Shown: positions 37,737 through 47,041 of the stretch, one piece after another
How the letters are laid out: each line of letters opens with the position of its first letter
How positions within the stretch are numbered: position 1 is the stretch's first letter
Source of the DNA: Saccharicrinis sp963663905
GTDB lineage: Bacteria > Bacteroidota > Bacteroidia > Bacteroidales > Marinilabiliaceae
Assembly: GCA_963663905.2 (NCBI GenBank)
Contig: OY760657.1
Location: forward strand, 496,001-560,000
Length of the DNA: 64,000 bases
Direction: 5' to 3'
Notes under the pieces: model-generated
Databases searched by the model: none
What the model saw: the letters and a program-made list of their open reading frames with translations, nothing else
Told to the model about the DNA's origin: nothing
Translations under genes and position numbers: made by a program

Positions 37737-38055
37737 TTCTTTTCATTTTTTTCATAGTACCGTGTAAAGATAATATGAAACAAGTCATGAAAAAGAATTC
37801 TTTCAAAGGAAAATTATTATTAATAATGAGCTTTATCTCACAAATAAACCTAAATTATAAACAGATAAAACATCCTTATATTACTGTTAAATGGATCCAT
37901 TAAGCAATCTTTTTAATATTAAAATGTTTTCATAAATATCAGTTTTAAATCTTGCAAGTCACTCATTAATATGTTCCTGTATTAAATAAGCATCATGAAA
38001 AATTTATGAAGCACAAAAGGAAAAGTTTCAATCCCTTTTGTGCTTTTCTTTAAAA
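37737..38055. other. Intergenic region upstream of the sigma operon and downstream of the beta-helix lipoprotein
   Basis: No ORF seen. On the - strand TATCTTTA (37765-37772) resembles a -7 element for the sigma gene but lacks a clear -33 partner. The end nearest 38056 holds a strong hairpin, listed separately. Confidence 0.4.
38011..38043 (-). terminator. Hairpin terminator of the VTC/DUF4956 gene cluster
   Basis: A perfect 10-bp stem GCACAAAAGG (38011-38020) and CCTTTTGTGC (38034-38043) lies 12 nt past the stop of the lipoprotein gene. T-rich sequence flanks it on both strands, so it may act bidirectionally. Confidence 0.7.
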
Positions 38056-39828
38056 TTATCTTCCTCCAGGGCCACTTGAACCACCTGAACCTACCTGGGT
38101 AACTCTACTTGATATTGTAAAGCTGCTATATTGAGTACCTGCGGAATATGTTCCACCCGAATAAACCCCATTAATTTCATCTCCACCAGAGTAACTACCA
38201 CCAGTATATATATAATAAGTAGAACCAGATTTAAATTCGGATGAAGAGAATAGCATAGAATAATAACTTTTGTTTGATTTAAAAGTTATGATATCATTTC
38301 CATCTGCATCCTGAATATGGAATAAACTTGAGGATGATTGTGTAGATGTAAAATAAATAAGTACCGAATATTGCGAACTACTTGTATTAGGAGTTTCAGT
38401 TGAACTTGAACTTGATGGTTGACTAACAATTAACTCACCACCCACAACATTAATATCACCATTTACATCTAATCCATTTTCCATTTGTGAACTTGCTCCG
38501 TAAATTACAACAGATCCGCCGGTCATCTTAAAGCTACCATTGCTGTCTAGTCCGTCAGCAGAAGCACTTACTACAATATAACCTCCATTAATAATCAACT
38601 TACTACCATCATCGCTTTCACTTCCACCATTGGTTGTTCCTTTTGTTGCATTAAAACCATCATCAGAGCTCACAACACTTATACTTCCATCATTTACTGT
38701 AATATTAAAGGACTCTATTCCTTCTACAGATTTTGATATTGTAATATCTCCACCATTGATTTCTATTGAAGAATCCGCATGAATACCATCATCACCAGCA
38801 GAAACAGTAATCGTTCCATCGTTAATTGTAATGCTTTCGTTTGAATGCAATGCATCATCTGATGAGTTGATATCAAGAGTACCTCCTTCAATAATAAATT
38901 GAACTCCTGCTTTAATTCCTTTTGCTGATGAAGTACTGCTAACACTATAACTACTACCTCCACCTGACTTAACATCTATTGTTCCTGAAGATATAAGTAC
39001 ATCTGTTTCTGCCTGCATAGCATCACCGCTCGAAGTTATTTGTATTTCTGCAGCTTCAATGGAAATATATCCGCAAGAAGTATCTTCATCGTTATCAGAT
39101 TTGAATCCATCACCACCAGCAGTAACACTTATTGATCCGCCTTTTACAATAAGAAAATCCTTTCCTCTGATACCATCATCAACAGAAGTTACTGTAATAG
39201 TACCACTATTAATAACTAAACCATCTTTACTCGTAATACCATCGTTATAATTGGCATCGATGGTTAATGAACCTTCGCCGTAAATGGATAGATTATCTTT
39301 ACTAAATAAGGTAGCATTTGGTTCATCTTCATCAGAACTGTCATATACATAAGAAGAACCATCTGTTAGATAATTTTCAGTACCTGCAGTTAATACCACA
39401 ACTGTTTTATCGGCATTTTCAACAAATATCGGAGCACTGTTTGAGCAAGTCATATTAGTACTATTCAGTATTAATCTAACAATACCCTCATCATCAGTAT
39501 TAACAATTAACTGTCCATCATCCAATGTTCCTGAAATGTTATAATTACCCACCGAACTAACGGTAACTATACTTCCGCTTACAGTTGCTCCATCACCTTC
39601 AACTGTAATTGAACTTCCGTTAAATATTATATTTACTTCAGTTGAAGTATCCCAGCTGTAATCTCCGGATTCTTCAAAGTCACTATCATTATTTTCATCC
39701 GCTTCTGAGATTGTATCTTCAGTTGTGGTTTCATCTTCACTTGTAATATCATCGTCTCTTTCGCACGAAGCTAAGGTTACAATTAATGAAGAAATCATTA
39801 AAAAAAATGTCCATCTAACTTTACACAT
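38056..39828 (-). CDS. Surface lipoprotein with Cthe_2159-like (DUF4353) beta-helix carbohydrate-binding domain
   Basis: 590 residues. A lipobox ends at 'TLASC', followed by acidic 'ERDDD', matching the Bacteroidota lipoprotein export signal for surface display, then an acidic linker. The main body repeats ~24-residue units carrying 'DDGIxxxxx' or 'ADGLxSxG' motifs ('VDDGIRGKDF', 'GDGFKSDND', 'SDDALHSNE', 'DDGIHADSS', 'DDGFNATKG', 'ADGLDSNGS'). These are characteristic of the PF14262/Cthe_2159 right-handed beta-helix, known to bind calcium and acidic polysaccharide such as polygalacturonate. A Ser-rich region and a Gly-rich tail ('GSGGSSGPGGR') end the protein. Last gene of the VTC-DUF4956-DUF2490 cluster, which suggests a role in a surface polymer or matrix (inference). 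Confidence 0.85.
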   Translation of the reverse strand: MCKVRWTFFLMISSLIVTLASCERDDDITSEDETTTEDTISEADENNDSDFEESGDYSWDTSTEVNIIFNGSSITVEGDGATVSGSIVTVSSVGNYNISGTLDDGQLIVNTDDEGIVRLILNSTNMTCSNSAPIFVENADKTVVVLTAGTENYLTDGSSYVYDSSDEDEPNATLFSKDNLSIYGEGSLTIDANYNDGITSKDGLVINSGTITVTSVDDGIRGKDFLIVKGGSISVTAGGDGFKSDNDEDTSCGYISIEAAEIQITSSGDAMQAETDVLISSGTIDVKSGGGSSYSVSSTSSAKGIKAGVQFIIEGGTLDINSSDDALHSNESITINDGTITVSAGDDGIHADSSIEINGGDITISKSVEGIESFNITVNDGSISVVSSDDGFNATKGTTNGGSESDDGSKLIINGGYIVVSASADGLDSNGSFKMTGGSVVIYGASSQMENGLDVNGDINVVGGELIVSQPSSSSSTETPNTSSSQYSVLIYFTSTQSSSSLFHIQDADGNDIITFKSNKSYYSMLFSSSEFKSGSTYYIYTGGSYSGGDEINGVYSGGTYSAGTQYSSFTISSRVTQVGSGGSSGPGGR

Positions 39829-39922
39829 AATTCTATTGTTTAAATTGTTTCTCTGTTATTTATAATTTGGTGAATACTACACCATAACAAATATTGATTT
39901 TTTGCTAACATCTATTAATTGC

Positions 39923-40591
39923 CTAAAAGGTAATTTTGTATTCTAAAGACAGTATTTTTTTTAAATAGTCTTCATCCAAATAATTCTGGACAAGATATTT
40001 TACTCCAATCTTCTGTACTTTATTGATTTTATAGTCTAATCCGAAAGTGGTTCGTGTTTTACTGATTTCGTTATCATTCAACTGATGAAATAACTCAAGG
40101 GCTACTACCGGTGTTATTCTTGATTTTGAAATATTATATTTCAACTTTAGGCGATAACGCAGTAACGGGTCATTTGAATCATCTTCGGTATCAAAGTCAT
40201 TATATTGACAGTACCTTGTTCGCAATTGAATATCAAACTTTTTCAGACTATATTCTCCTGTAACATCTAAAGCAATACGACCAAAATATTCTGTAGATTT
40301 CGTTTCTCTTTCATTGACAATATATCGGTAGTTTCCTCCTACATATAAAAATTTAAATATCTTATAATCCAATCCTGCTTCAATAAAGTATTCATCAACT
40401 ATAAATTGCTCTTTAAAGCGTACTTCTGGACTAATGGATATAGATAATTTTTTATTTATATTTTTTGTCAACGATATATTCGCCCAACTATTCCATTCAC
40501 TTTCCTGGCCTGTAACATAGCAGGTTAATAAAAAAAATATTAGTAAAAATGAAATACCTAATACTTCTCTTTTTATATTTATTTTATGCAT
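39923..40591 (-). CDS. DUF2490-like outer-membrane beta-barrel protein
   Basis: 222 residues. An N-terminal hydrophobic signal (~10-28, 'FLLIFFLLTCYVTGQ') is followed by alternating amphipathic strands such as 'SWANISLTKNINKKLSISIS', 'VGGNYRYI' and 'LRYRLKLKYNI'. The C-terminus 'LSLEYKITF' has the terminal Phe of barrels inserted by BAM. The 'EWNSWANISL' start resembles the DUF2490 family. Gaps of 94 and 126 bp separate it from its neighbours, all on the same strand. Function is unknown; an export pore or assembly factor for the cluster is a guess. Confidence 0.75.
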   Translation of the reverse strand: MHKINIKREVLGISFLLIFFLLTCYVTGQESEWNSWANISLTKNINKKLSISISPEVRFKEQFIVDEYFIEAGLDYKIFKFLYVGGNYRYIVNERETKSTEYFGRIALDVTGEYSLKKFDIQLRTRYCQYNDFDTEDDSNDPLLRYRLKLKYNISKSRITPVVALELFHQLNDNEISKTRTTFGLDYKINKVQKIGVKYLVQNYLDEDYLKKILSLEYKITF

Positions 40592-40717
40592 GTGTGTAAA
40601 TTTTGTTGTGCGTGGTCACAATGTCATTCCCGATTCATTGAGCTAACTCTCAAATATATTTAATGATTCTGTTATGTGTGAATTAAAATCATCAAATCAA
40701 TCGGCTGGTTTTTATCC

Positions 40718-41383
40718 CTAGCATGATTTAGATCTTGGATTTTCTTTAGGATAAAAATAAAGTGTGATTTTAGCTGTATCACGTAAAAAATCAACCTGAT
40801 TTATCTGATATTTACTAATGTTAATCCCCGTACGAGTTTGTAAATCTTTAAGTAATTCATCCTCTTTCATTTGGTGAATGTTTTCAATTTTATCATAACA
40901 AATCTCCAGTATGTTTTCTTTTCGTAAGCTCAGGAACCGTTCTAAAACGTAAAAACTAGATACAATAATTAGATTTGTAAGAATGATTTCGGCATAACTT
41001 ACTTTTTTACCAAGTAGGGCATTAATTACCGAAACACTAATTATTATAAACAAATAAGTCATTTCCTTAACAGGAATAGGATCTGTACGGTACCGAATAA
41101 TACCAAATATGGCAAAAAGACCCAATGCAAATCCAAGTTCCAGTTTTACACTTTCAAGAAGAAAACAAAGTAAAAAAACCACGATGCCAATAGCAAAAAA
41201 GCTAAAAATAAAATCTTTTCGATTGCTTGTTCTGGCATATAAATAACGGATTATGAATAGAAGAATAACACTATTAAAACAGAATCGAAATATTAACCCT
41301 AAAAAATCTTCTACATTGATTAGTTTAATATCAAAAAATCGAAAGTGTTCTATCCATAAAACAAAAGAATCTAAAGTTATCAT
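40718..41383 (-). CDS. DUF4956-family inner-membrane protein
   Basis: 221 residues. About four hydrophobic segments lie between ~28 and ~150 ('LIFRFCFNSVILLFIIRYLY', 'FFAIGIVVFLLCFLL', 'MTYLFIIISVSVINALLG', 'ILTNLIIVSSFYVLE'). The family hallmark 'GFALGLFAIFGIIRYRTDP' sits between them, and a soluble ~60-residue C-terminal domain follows. The start is 12 nt after the VTC gene stop. DUF4956 proteins commonly lie beside VTC-domain genes in other phyla (knowledge from memory), so the two probably act together, for example moving or building a phosphate-containing polymer at the inner membrane. Mechanism unproven. Confidence 0.87.
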   Translation of the reverse strand: MITLDSFVLWIEHFRFFDIKLINVEDFLGLIFRFCFNSVILLFIIRYLYARTSNRKDFIFSFFAIGIVVFLLCFLLESVKLELGFALGLFAIFGIIRYRTDPIPVKEMTYLFIIISVSVINALLGKKVSYAEIILTNLIIVSSFYVLERFLSLRKENILEICYDKIENIHQMKEDELLKDLQTRTGINISKYQINQVDFLRDTAKITLYFYPKENPRSKSC

Positions 41384-41395
41384 ATATTATAAATT

Positions 41396-42142
41396 TTAGT
41401 TTTGAATAATTTTATCTAACATTCTCATTTTAGGTTTAAAGCCATTTTTTCTCAACTCACTTTCAACAATTGACCTTCCCATACAATATTTACTGAACCC
41501 TGTTGGTTTTATACGACGATTAAATAAGCAATCATTTAATTTTGAATATTTTGAGTTCTTGTCTTGCTTTAATTCTATAATTGCAAAGCCATTATGTTTT
41601 ATGGTTTTGTCGCCACTCCTAAAATGAAAGTTAAAATCAATAGTGCAACGTTCGGTTAGGTTTTTATCTGTTAATGTTATTCTTTTAAAGCCATTGAAGG
41701 ATTTTGGCTCTAATGAGTTCGGATCTAAAGGAACATTTTGTTTTAAAAATGATATCTCTTGATCATTAAAATTCTTTTCATTACCACAAGAAGGTATTCT
41801 CTTCTTTACTGTTTTACCTTTATTACTTTTAAACTTAATTTCTAAAAAGCTTGTATCTGTTTCTACATAAGTACGTTTGCGTACTTTAAATCTATTAAGT
41901 TTACCATTGTGGTGATTTATATACATCTTGTCATCACAAGTATCGTAATAGTAAGTGCTGTATTGAAGCATACGTTCATTATTAATTTCAAGGATGTAAT
42001 AATCCTCACATATCTCTTCTAAGATCTCTTTGATATCCTTTGCTGAAACAAGAAATTTTTTGTCTGTTCGTTCCATTAACGATACTTGATCTAAGCCCTC
42101 AAGATCAATAGCTTCAAAATTTGAGATAATATTTTTATACAT
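41396..42142 (-). CDS. VTC-domain (polyphosphate polymerase-like) protein
   Basis: 248 residues, no signal peptide or membrane segment. It has the triphosphate-tunnel pattern: 'ERTDKKF' (24-30), 'YYDT' (65-68), 'KVRKRTY' (86-92), 'EIKFKSNKGKTVKKR' (101-115) and a late acidic 'IIELKQDK' (E190). These basic and acidic residues line the tunnel that binds polyphosphate and metal in VTC4-type enzymes. It lacks the SPX domain of eukaryotic VTC4, as do other bacterial members. First gene of the cluster followed by DUF4956. Actual polyphosphate synthesis in this family is not established; a related nucleotide-using reaction is possible. Confidence 0.87.
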   Translation of the reverse strand: MYKNIISNFEAIDLEGLDQVSLMERTDKKFLVSAKDIKEILEEICEDYYILEINNERMLQYSTYYYDTCDDKMYINHHNGKLNRFKVRKRTYVETDTSFLEIKFKSNKGKTVKKRIPSCGNEKNFNDQEISFLKQNVPLDPNSLEPKSFNGFKRITLTDKNLTERCTIDFNFHFRSGDKTIKHNGFAIIELKQDKNSKYSKLNDCLFNRRIKPTGFSKYCMGRSIVESELRKNGFKPKMRMLDKIIQN

Positions 42143-42635
42143 ACATTATTAATTTTAAAAAATTAAAATCGATCATTTTCAAACCGCATTCTTCTGATTG
42201 GTGAGAAATAAGCTCTAATAGAAAATGCATTTCTGAATCATCTTTGTAGTATATCCTGATGAAATAAATTTTACCCTACTTTTTTTTTGAAAAAAATTCA
42301 TTCAGATAGAAAAATATGTAACCGCTATGATATTTGATGTGATAAATACTGGTGTAGAGAATGGGTTAAATTATAAATAAATCACCAAAGAAGGGAGGTG
42401 TTTAACACTTTTATGCGTTTGATGAGAATTACCATTACTTTAATGAATACACCCTATATTCATAAGTGTGGAAAAAGAGGGATTTAGGGTGAATGAGTGA
42501 TGCTATAAAGGAAAGTTATTGAAATTGGTGTTATTACTCATAATTTATGATTGGTTTAAGATTAAATGCTATTTCTGAAGGTTTGATAATGACTTTTTAT
42601 TTTGTATTTGGGCTATTGTTATTTTATATGAAAGA
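42143..42635. other. Intergenic region between the HTCS gene and the VTC cluster
   Basis: About 490 AT-rich bases with no ORF that looks coding. It must carry the promoter of the VTC cluster and the 3' end of the HTCS transcript, both on the - strand, but no clear promoter motif or terminator hairpin was identified. Confidence 0.5.
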
Positions 42636-45600
42636 CTATTCATACTTAGATGGTATCACACCAAATTGATTCTTAAAACATTTACTGAAATAACTCACAT
42701 CGCTAAAACCACACTTATAGGCAACTTCAGATATTGTTAATTCCTTTTTATCCAGTAACTGAACTGCTCTCATAAGTCGAAATTGACGAATGAAATCAAT
42801 AGGGGATATTCCTAATGTTGATTTTACTTTTCTGTATAACATAGAGTTGCTCATACTTAATTTTGAACAAAGGTCTTTTACTGTAAATTCACTATTTGAG
42901 ATATTTTCTTCTAAGATTCTTTTTATATCATTAAGAAACTTTTCATCTTCATTAGTGATTTCAATTGCTTCTGGTTGAATATTTGATGAGTTTGTATACT
43001 TATTTAATAGTATCTGCCTTTGTTCTAATAATGAATGTATACGGAATATTAGGGTTTCTATTTCAAATGGTTTTGTAATAAAAGAATCTGCTCCAACCTG
43101 ATATCCTTTTACCCTGTCTTCTTCTTTAATTTTAGCTGTTAAAAGAATAACCGGGATATGACAAGTAGAATTCCTGGACTTAATATTTTTACATAATTCA
43201 TATCCATCCATTTTAGGCATTAAAACATCTGAAACAATAATGTTAATATTCATTTTGCTTGCAATGTTATATGCTTCTTCACCATTTTCAGCATCAATAA
43301 CCTGATAATAATTAATTAATTGATCTTTTAGTATTTCTCTGAAATCTTTATTGTCTTCAACAATAAGAACTTTAGGTCTGTTTGTATTGTTACCAATACT
43401 TTGTATTAAATTTAAAGAACTTCTTTTTTCTACTTTTATAATGGAACTTTCTTGACTCCCTTGTAATTTTTTCTGATTGTTATCAATAATTTCTGTTTCA
43501 GAAAAGGCATTTCTATCAGAAGGAATTAAGACTTTAAATTGAGTTCCTTTACCTGGTTCACTTGTAACCTGAACAGTTCCTTTATGTGCTTCAATAAAAG
43601 CTTTTGTTAAAGATAATCCTATTCCAAATCCTGAAAATTGAGAAGTTTCAGATCTGATAGAAAAGAAACGATCAAAAATATATGGAAGGATTTCTGGTTT
43701 AATCCCTTTTCCGCTGTCTCTTATAATAAATTCAAGGTAATGAATGTCTTGTTCTTTGATACTTTTTAAAGAAAGATTTACAGTTCCTTGTTCTTGTGTA
43801 TATTTAAAAGCATTCGATAATATATTATTTAAAATACCACTTAATTTTTCTTCATCAATCCAACATTCATTAACTAAGTCTGGATCAATATTAAATGTGA
43901 AATCTATTTTTTTATCAGAAGCAAGGATTGTATAATTTTCGCATAATTCATTGATGAAATTATTTATGTCTGTTTTTTTTACTTTTAATGATAAAGTGCC
44001 AACTTCTGATTTACGGTAGTTAAGAAACTGCCTTACCATTTGTAAAAGTCTGTCAACATTGCGCTGCATCATAATAAACTTGCCTGCCTCTTTTGGCGTA
44101 GCTTCTTTAATTTCTTTTTTTATTAATGAAGACAGAATTGTTATGGGAGTCAAAAACTCATGAGAGATATTAGTAAATAATTGCTGTTTAAATAAATTTA
44201 GTTTATCCGACTTAGCTCTTTCAATATGTTCAATTTTAAGTGCTTCTTTAAACTTTTGACTTTGCAGGAACATATAAAAAATGGTAAATACAATTATTGC
44301 AATTATAGAAAAATATATGACCCAGGCCCACCATCTAAAATATGGAGCTGTTTTGATTCTAACATTAAGATTAATGCTATGATCACTCCATTTACCCATG
44401 CTGTTTGTACCCTTAATTTGTAAAACATATTCTCCGGACTTTAAGTTGGCATAAGTTGCATTACGCATATTGGCATCTACATAATTCCAATCTGGATCAA
44501 CGCCTTCAAATTTATAGGCATAATGATTATTAAAAGGATTAGAAAAAGCCAGCGATGAGAACTCTATGTTTAAAGTATTTTCGTTATAGTTTAATACTAA
44601 TTCTTTATTCAGGTAATCTGCCGGAACCAAATTTTTCTGATTTACTCTGAGGCTTGTAATTTGTAGTGGAGGATCGTATTTATCAGGGACAATACTATTA
44701 GGTTTAAATTGATTAAATCCATTGTATCCTCCAAAATATAAATTGCCATCATTATCTTTAAAAGCGGCTCCATTGATAAAGTTATTACCTTGTAATCCGT
44801 TCTCATAGGAGAAATGGTCAACAGAAAATACAGAATCCTGCTTCATAATCTTCAACAAACCATTGTTAGAAGATATCCAAAGGTTTTTATTTTGATCTTC
44901 TAAAATATTATAAGTAACAAGATATGAGCTTGTGATGGGTTTTATAGTTTGATCTTTCTTATCAAGATAAAGCAATCCATTTCCTGATGTACAGAAATAG
45001 AGATTGTTACCGGAATCCTGAAATATGGAATTGATATTGTTTGATAAAATATGATTCTTATGGGATGCCTCATGTGAGTAATGTTCAAAACTAAGTGGAT
45101 AGTGCACTTTTAATGAACTTACTAGTTTACTAATTCCCTTATCGTATGTAGAAACCCAAATATTATTATCATTATCCTGAAAAACACATGAAATATTATT
45201 ACTTCTTAAGGAAGCAGGATCTTCTTCTATATAAGCATATCGAATGATATTAAATCCTTTAAACTGATTGGAATAATTCACAATTTTGTATAAACCAAAC
45301 TCGGTACTTACCCATATAAATCCATCGCTATCAGTAAATAAATTATTTATTTCGCGCGATTTAAAATCCAATTCATTGTTCTCATTGTTGATAACATAGT
45401 ATTCTCTGGTTTTGAGGTTTACTTTAATTAAGCCCTTATATCTGGTTCCAAGCCAAAGATTACCAAGACTGTCCCATTCAAAACATTTTACCGTATTAAT
45501 ATCTTCGTCAATAAAGTCAAATTCAGGTAGCTTTTGATAGGGAATAAATACTTTTGTTTTAGGATTGTATTTTCCAAATCCACGACTAAGAACACCGATT

Positions 45601-46775
45601 AGTATATCGCCATTGGGCATTTGTGTAAATCCATGTACTGCCTGACTGGTATAGTTGTCATAATTGCTGATGGTTTGTGGAACAAATTGTTTCTGATTAA
45701 AATCTATTTTCTCTATTCCTTTACCCATTGTTCCTGCCCATAAAAGTCCGGCATCATCACAAAGCAGCGAAAAAATAGCATTAAAATTATTAGAATTATA
45801 GGTATTGCTTTCCATAAAATGTTCTACATCATAACTGTCGGCCTTATTCAGATTCATATAATCTAAGCCGTAATTAGTAGCAATCCATAACCTTTTTTCT
45901 TTATCCTCAGTTATATTAAAAACAATATTTCCGGATATAGATTTGGAACTATTATTTTTTAAATGTGATTTAATGATCACAGAATCCTCGTTATTTACTT
46001 CAACTTTTATCAGGCCATCATCCCACAATCCAATCCATAAATCTTTATTGCTATCCTGATAAAAAGAGAAGGGAGAGTAATTAGCAAGATTTTCCTTTGA
46101 ATTAACCGGTAAAACAGGCCATGCTTTGTATATGTTCTTTTGTCTGTTAATTAAAGTAAGACCACCTTTCCATGTGCCTGCCCATATATTATTATCATTA
46201 TCCGTAAAAAGGTTGGTTATCCAGTTATATGTTAGTCCTGAATGAGGGTCTGAAGAATCTAAGTGTAAGATATGCCCTTTTTCGGGATCTAACACATCAA
46301 TTCCATCACCTGCCCAACCAATCCAAACGTTACCATCTTTATCAAGTGTAAGAGTATTAACATTGTTTTCTATTATATATTCAGAACCTGTATTTTCCTG
46401 GTTGTAAAATTTAAAGGAGTTGGTTAAAAAATCAAACCTTCCAACACCCTTATCAGTAGCTAACCATAATTTATGATCCTGGCTTTCAATAATATCTTTT
46501 ATATGATTTGTTATAAGACCATTATCTCTGGAATTTCCGGTATTATATAGCTTTATTTGGTAACCATCATATCGTACCAAACCATATGTTGTAGCTATCC
46601 AAATAAAACCATGCGAATCCTGCACTATTTTATGAATTTCATCACTAGGCAAACCCATATTAGTATTAATAAATTCAACTTTTGATTTATTACTAAATGA
46701 CTGAGCTTGTGTAAAAGCAGTTGATCCTAATGCAAAATAAAATACTGTTATATATAATAAAAAGCGATAATGCAT
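42636..46775 (-). CDS. Hybrid two-component system regulator (HTCS) of the PUL
   Basis: 1379 residues. A signal peptide is followed by a periplasmic sensor of Reg_prop propeller repeats ('DSHGFIWIATTYGLVRYDG', 'LWLATDKGVGRFD', 'VWIGWAGDGIDVLD' and many more). A Y_Y_Y domain (~740-800) and one membrane segment (~812-836) come next. The HisKA box 'NISHEFLTP' has phosphoacceptor His872. An HATPase domain follows ('NILSNAFKYT', 'DSGKGI', 'GFGIGLSL'), then a receiver domain with Asp1183 in 'SDVLMPKMDG' and an AraC-type helix-turn-helix at the C-terminus. All catalytic motifs look intact. It is divergent from the GH30/Sus genes, the usual layout for an HTCS that senses an oligosaccharide in the periplasm and activates the adjacent PUL. 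Confidence 0.95.
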   Translation of the reverse strand: MHYRFLLYITVFYFALGSTAFTQAQSFSNKSKVEFINTNMGLPSDEIHKIVQDSHGFIWIATTYGLVRYDGYQIKLYNTGNSRDNGLITNHIKDIIESQDHKLWLATDKGVGRFDFLTNSFKFYNQENTGSEYIIENNVNTLTLDKDGNVWIGWAGDGIDVLDPEKGHILHLDSSDPHSGLTYNWITNLFTDNDNNIWAGTWKGGLTLINRQKNIYKAWPVLPVNSKENLANYSPFSFYQDSNKDLWIGLWDDGLIKVEVNNEDSVIIKSHLKNNSSKSISGNIVFNITEDKEKRLWIATNYGLDYMNLNKADSYDVEHFMESNTYNSNNFNAIFSLLCDDAGLLWAGTMGKGIEKIDFNQKQFVPQTISNYDNYTSQAVHGFTQMPNGDILIGVLSRGFGKYNPKTKVFIPYQKLPEFDFIDEDINTVKCFEWDSLGNLWLGTRYKGLIKVNLKTREYYVINNENNELDFKSREINNLFTDSDGFIWVSTEFGLYKIVNYSNQFKGFNIIRYAYIEEDPASLRSNNISCVFQDNDNNIWVSTYDKGISKLVSSLKVHYPLSFEHYSHEASHKNHILSNNINSIFQDSGNNLYFCTSGNGLLYLDKKDQTIKPITSSYLVTYNILEDQNKNLWISSNNGLLKIMKQDSVFSVDHFSYENGLQGNNFINGAAFKDNDGNLYFGGYNGFNQFKPNSIVPDKYDPPLQITSLRVNQKNLVPADYLNKELVLNYNENTLNIEFSSLAFSNPFNNHYAYKFEGVDPDWNYVDANMRNATYANLKSGEYVLQIKGTNSMGKWSDHSINLNVRIKTAPYFRWWAWVIYFSIIAIIVFTIFYMFLQSQKFKEALKIEHIERAKSDKLNLFKQQLFTNISHEFLTPITILSSLIKKEIKEATPKEAGKFIMMQRNVDRLLQMVRQFLNYRKSEVGTLSLKVKKTDINNFINELCENYTILASDKKIDFTFNIDPDLVNECWIDEEKLSGILNNILSNAFKYTQEQGTVNLSLKSIKEQDIHYLEFIIRDSGKGIKPEILPYIFDRFFSIRSETSQFSGFGIGLSLTKAFIEAHKGTVQVTSEPGKGTQFKVLIPSDRNAFSETEIIDNNQKKLQGSQESSIIKVEKRSSLNLIQSIGNNTNRPKVLIVEDNKDFREILKDQLINYYQVIDAENGEEAYNIASKMNINIIVSDVLMPKMDGYELCKNIKSRNSTCHIPVILLTAKIKEEDRVKGYQVGADSFITKPFEIETLIFRIHSLLEQRQILLNKYTNSSNIQPEAIEITNEDEKFLNDIKRILEENISNSEFTVKDLCSKLSMSNSMLYRKVKSTLGISPIDFIRQFRLMRAVQLLDKKELTISEVAYKCGFSDVSYFSKCFKNQFGVIPSKYE

Positions 46776-47041
46776 TTTTAATTTCTTTAAGATATTTAAA
46801 CAATGAAAGGCACTTTTTTAAGTAAACCTAACAGATTTGACGATTAAAACACAAAAGAAATCATTCATATTAAAGAAAAATGATGAATGATTCGTTTTGA
46901 ATTATGTATGTGTCAATATATCAACATTTAAAGAGGTGTTTGGTTTATTTGTTTGATAGCTAATATGAATAAATATTACTGTCATATGAATTAAATATTC
47001 TGATTAAAACTACTTATTGATACTATTTTGGACTTCATAGA
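46776..47041. promoter_or_regulatory. Divergent promoter region between HTCS and the GH30/Sus operon
   Basis: On the - strand TTTG (complement of 46852-46855), a 21-nt spacer and TAGGTTTA (complement of 46823-46830) form a plausible promoter for the HTCS gene. On the + strand no good TAnnTTTG pair was found before 47042, consistent with an activator-dependent PUL promoter. The HTCS binding site should lie here (inference). Confidence 0.4.

Noticed and set aside
42364..42405. GTTAAA...CACC...GGTG...TTTAAC nested inverted repeats in the gap before the VTC cluster
   Set aside because: The stems are short, the spacing asymmetric and there is no T run, so neither terminator nor operator can be supported.
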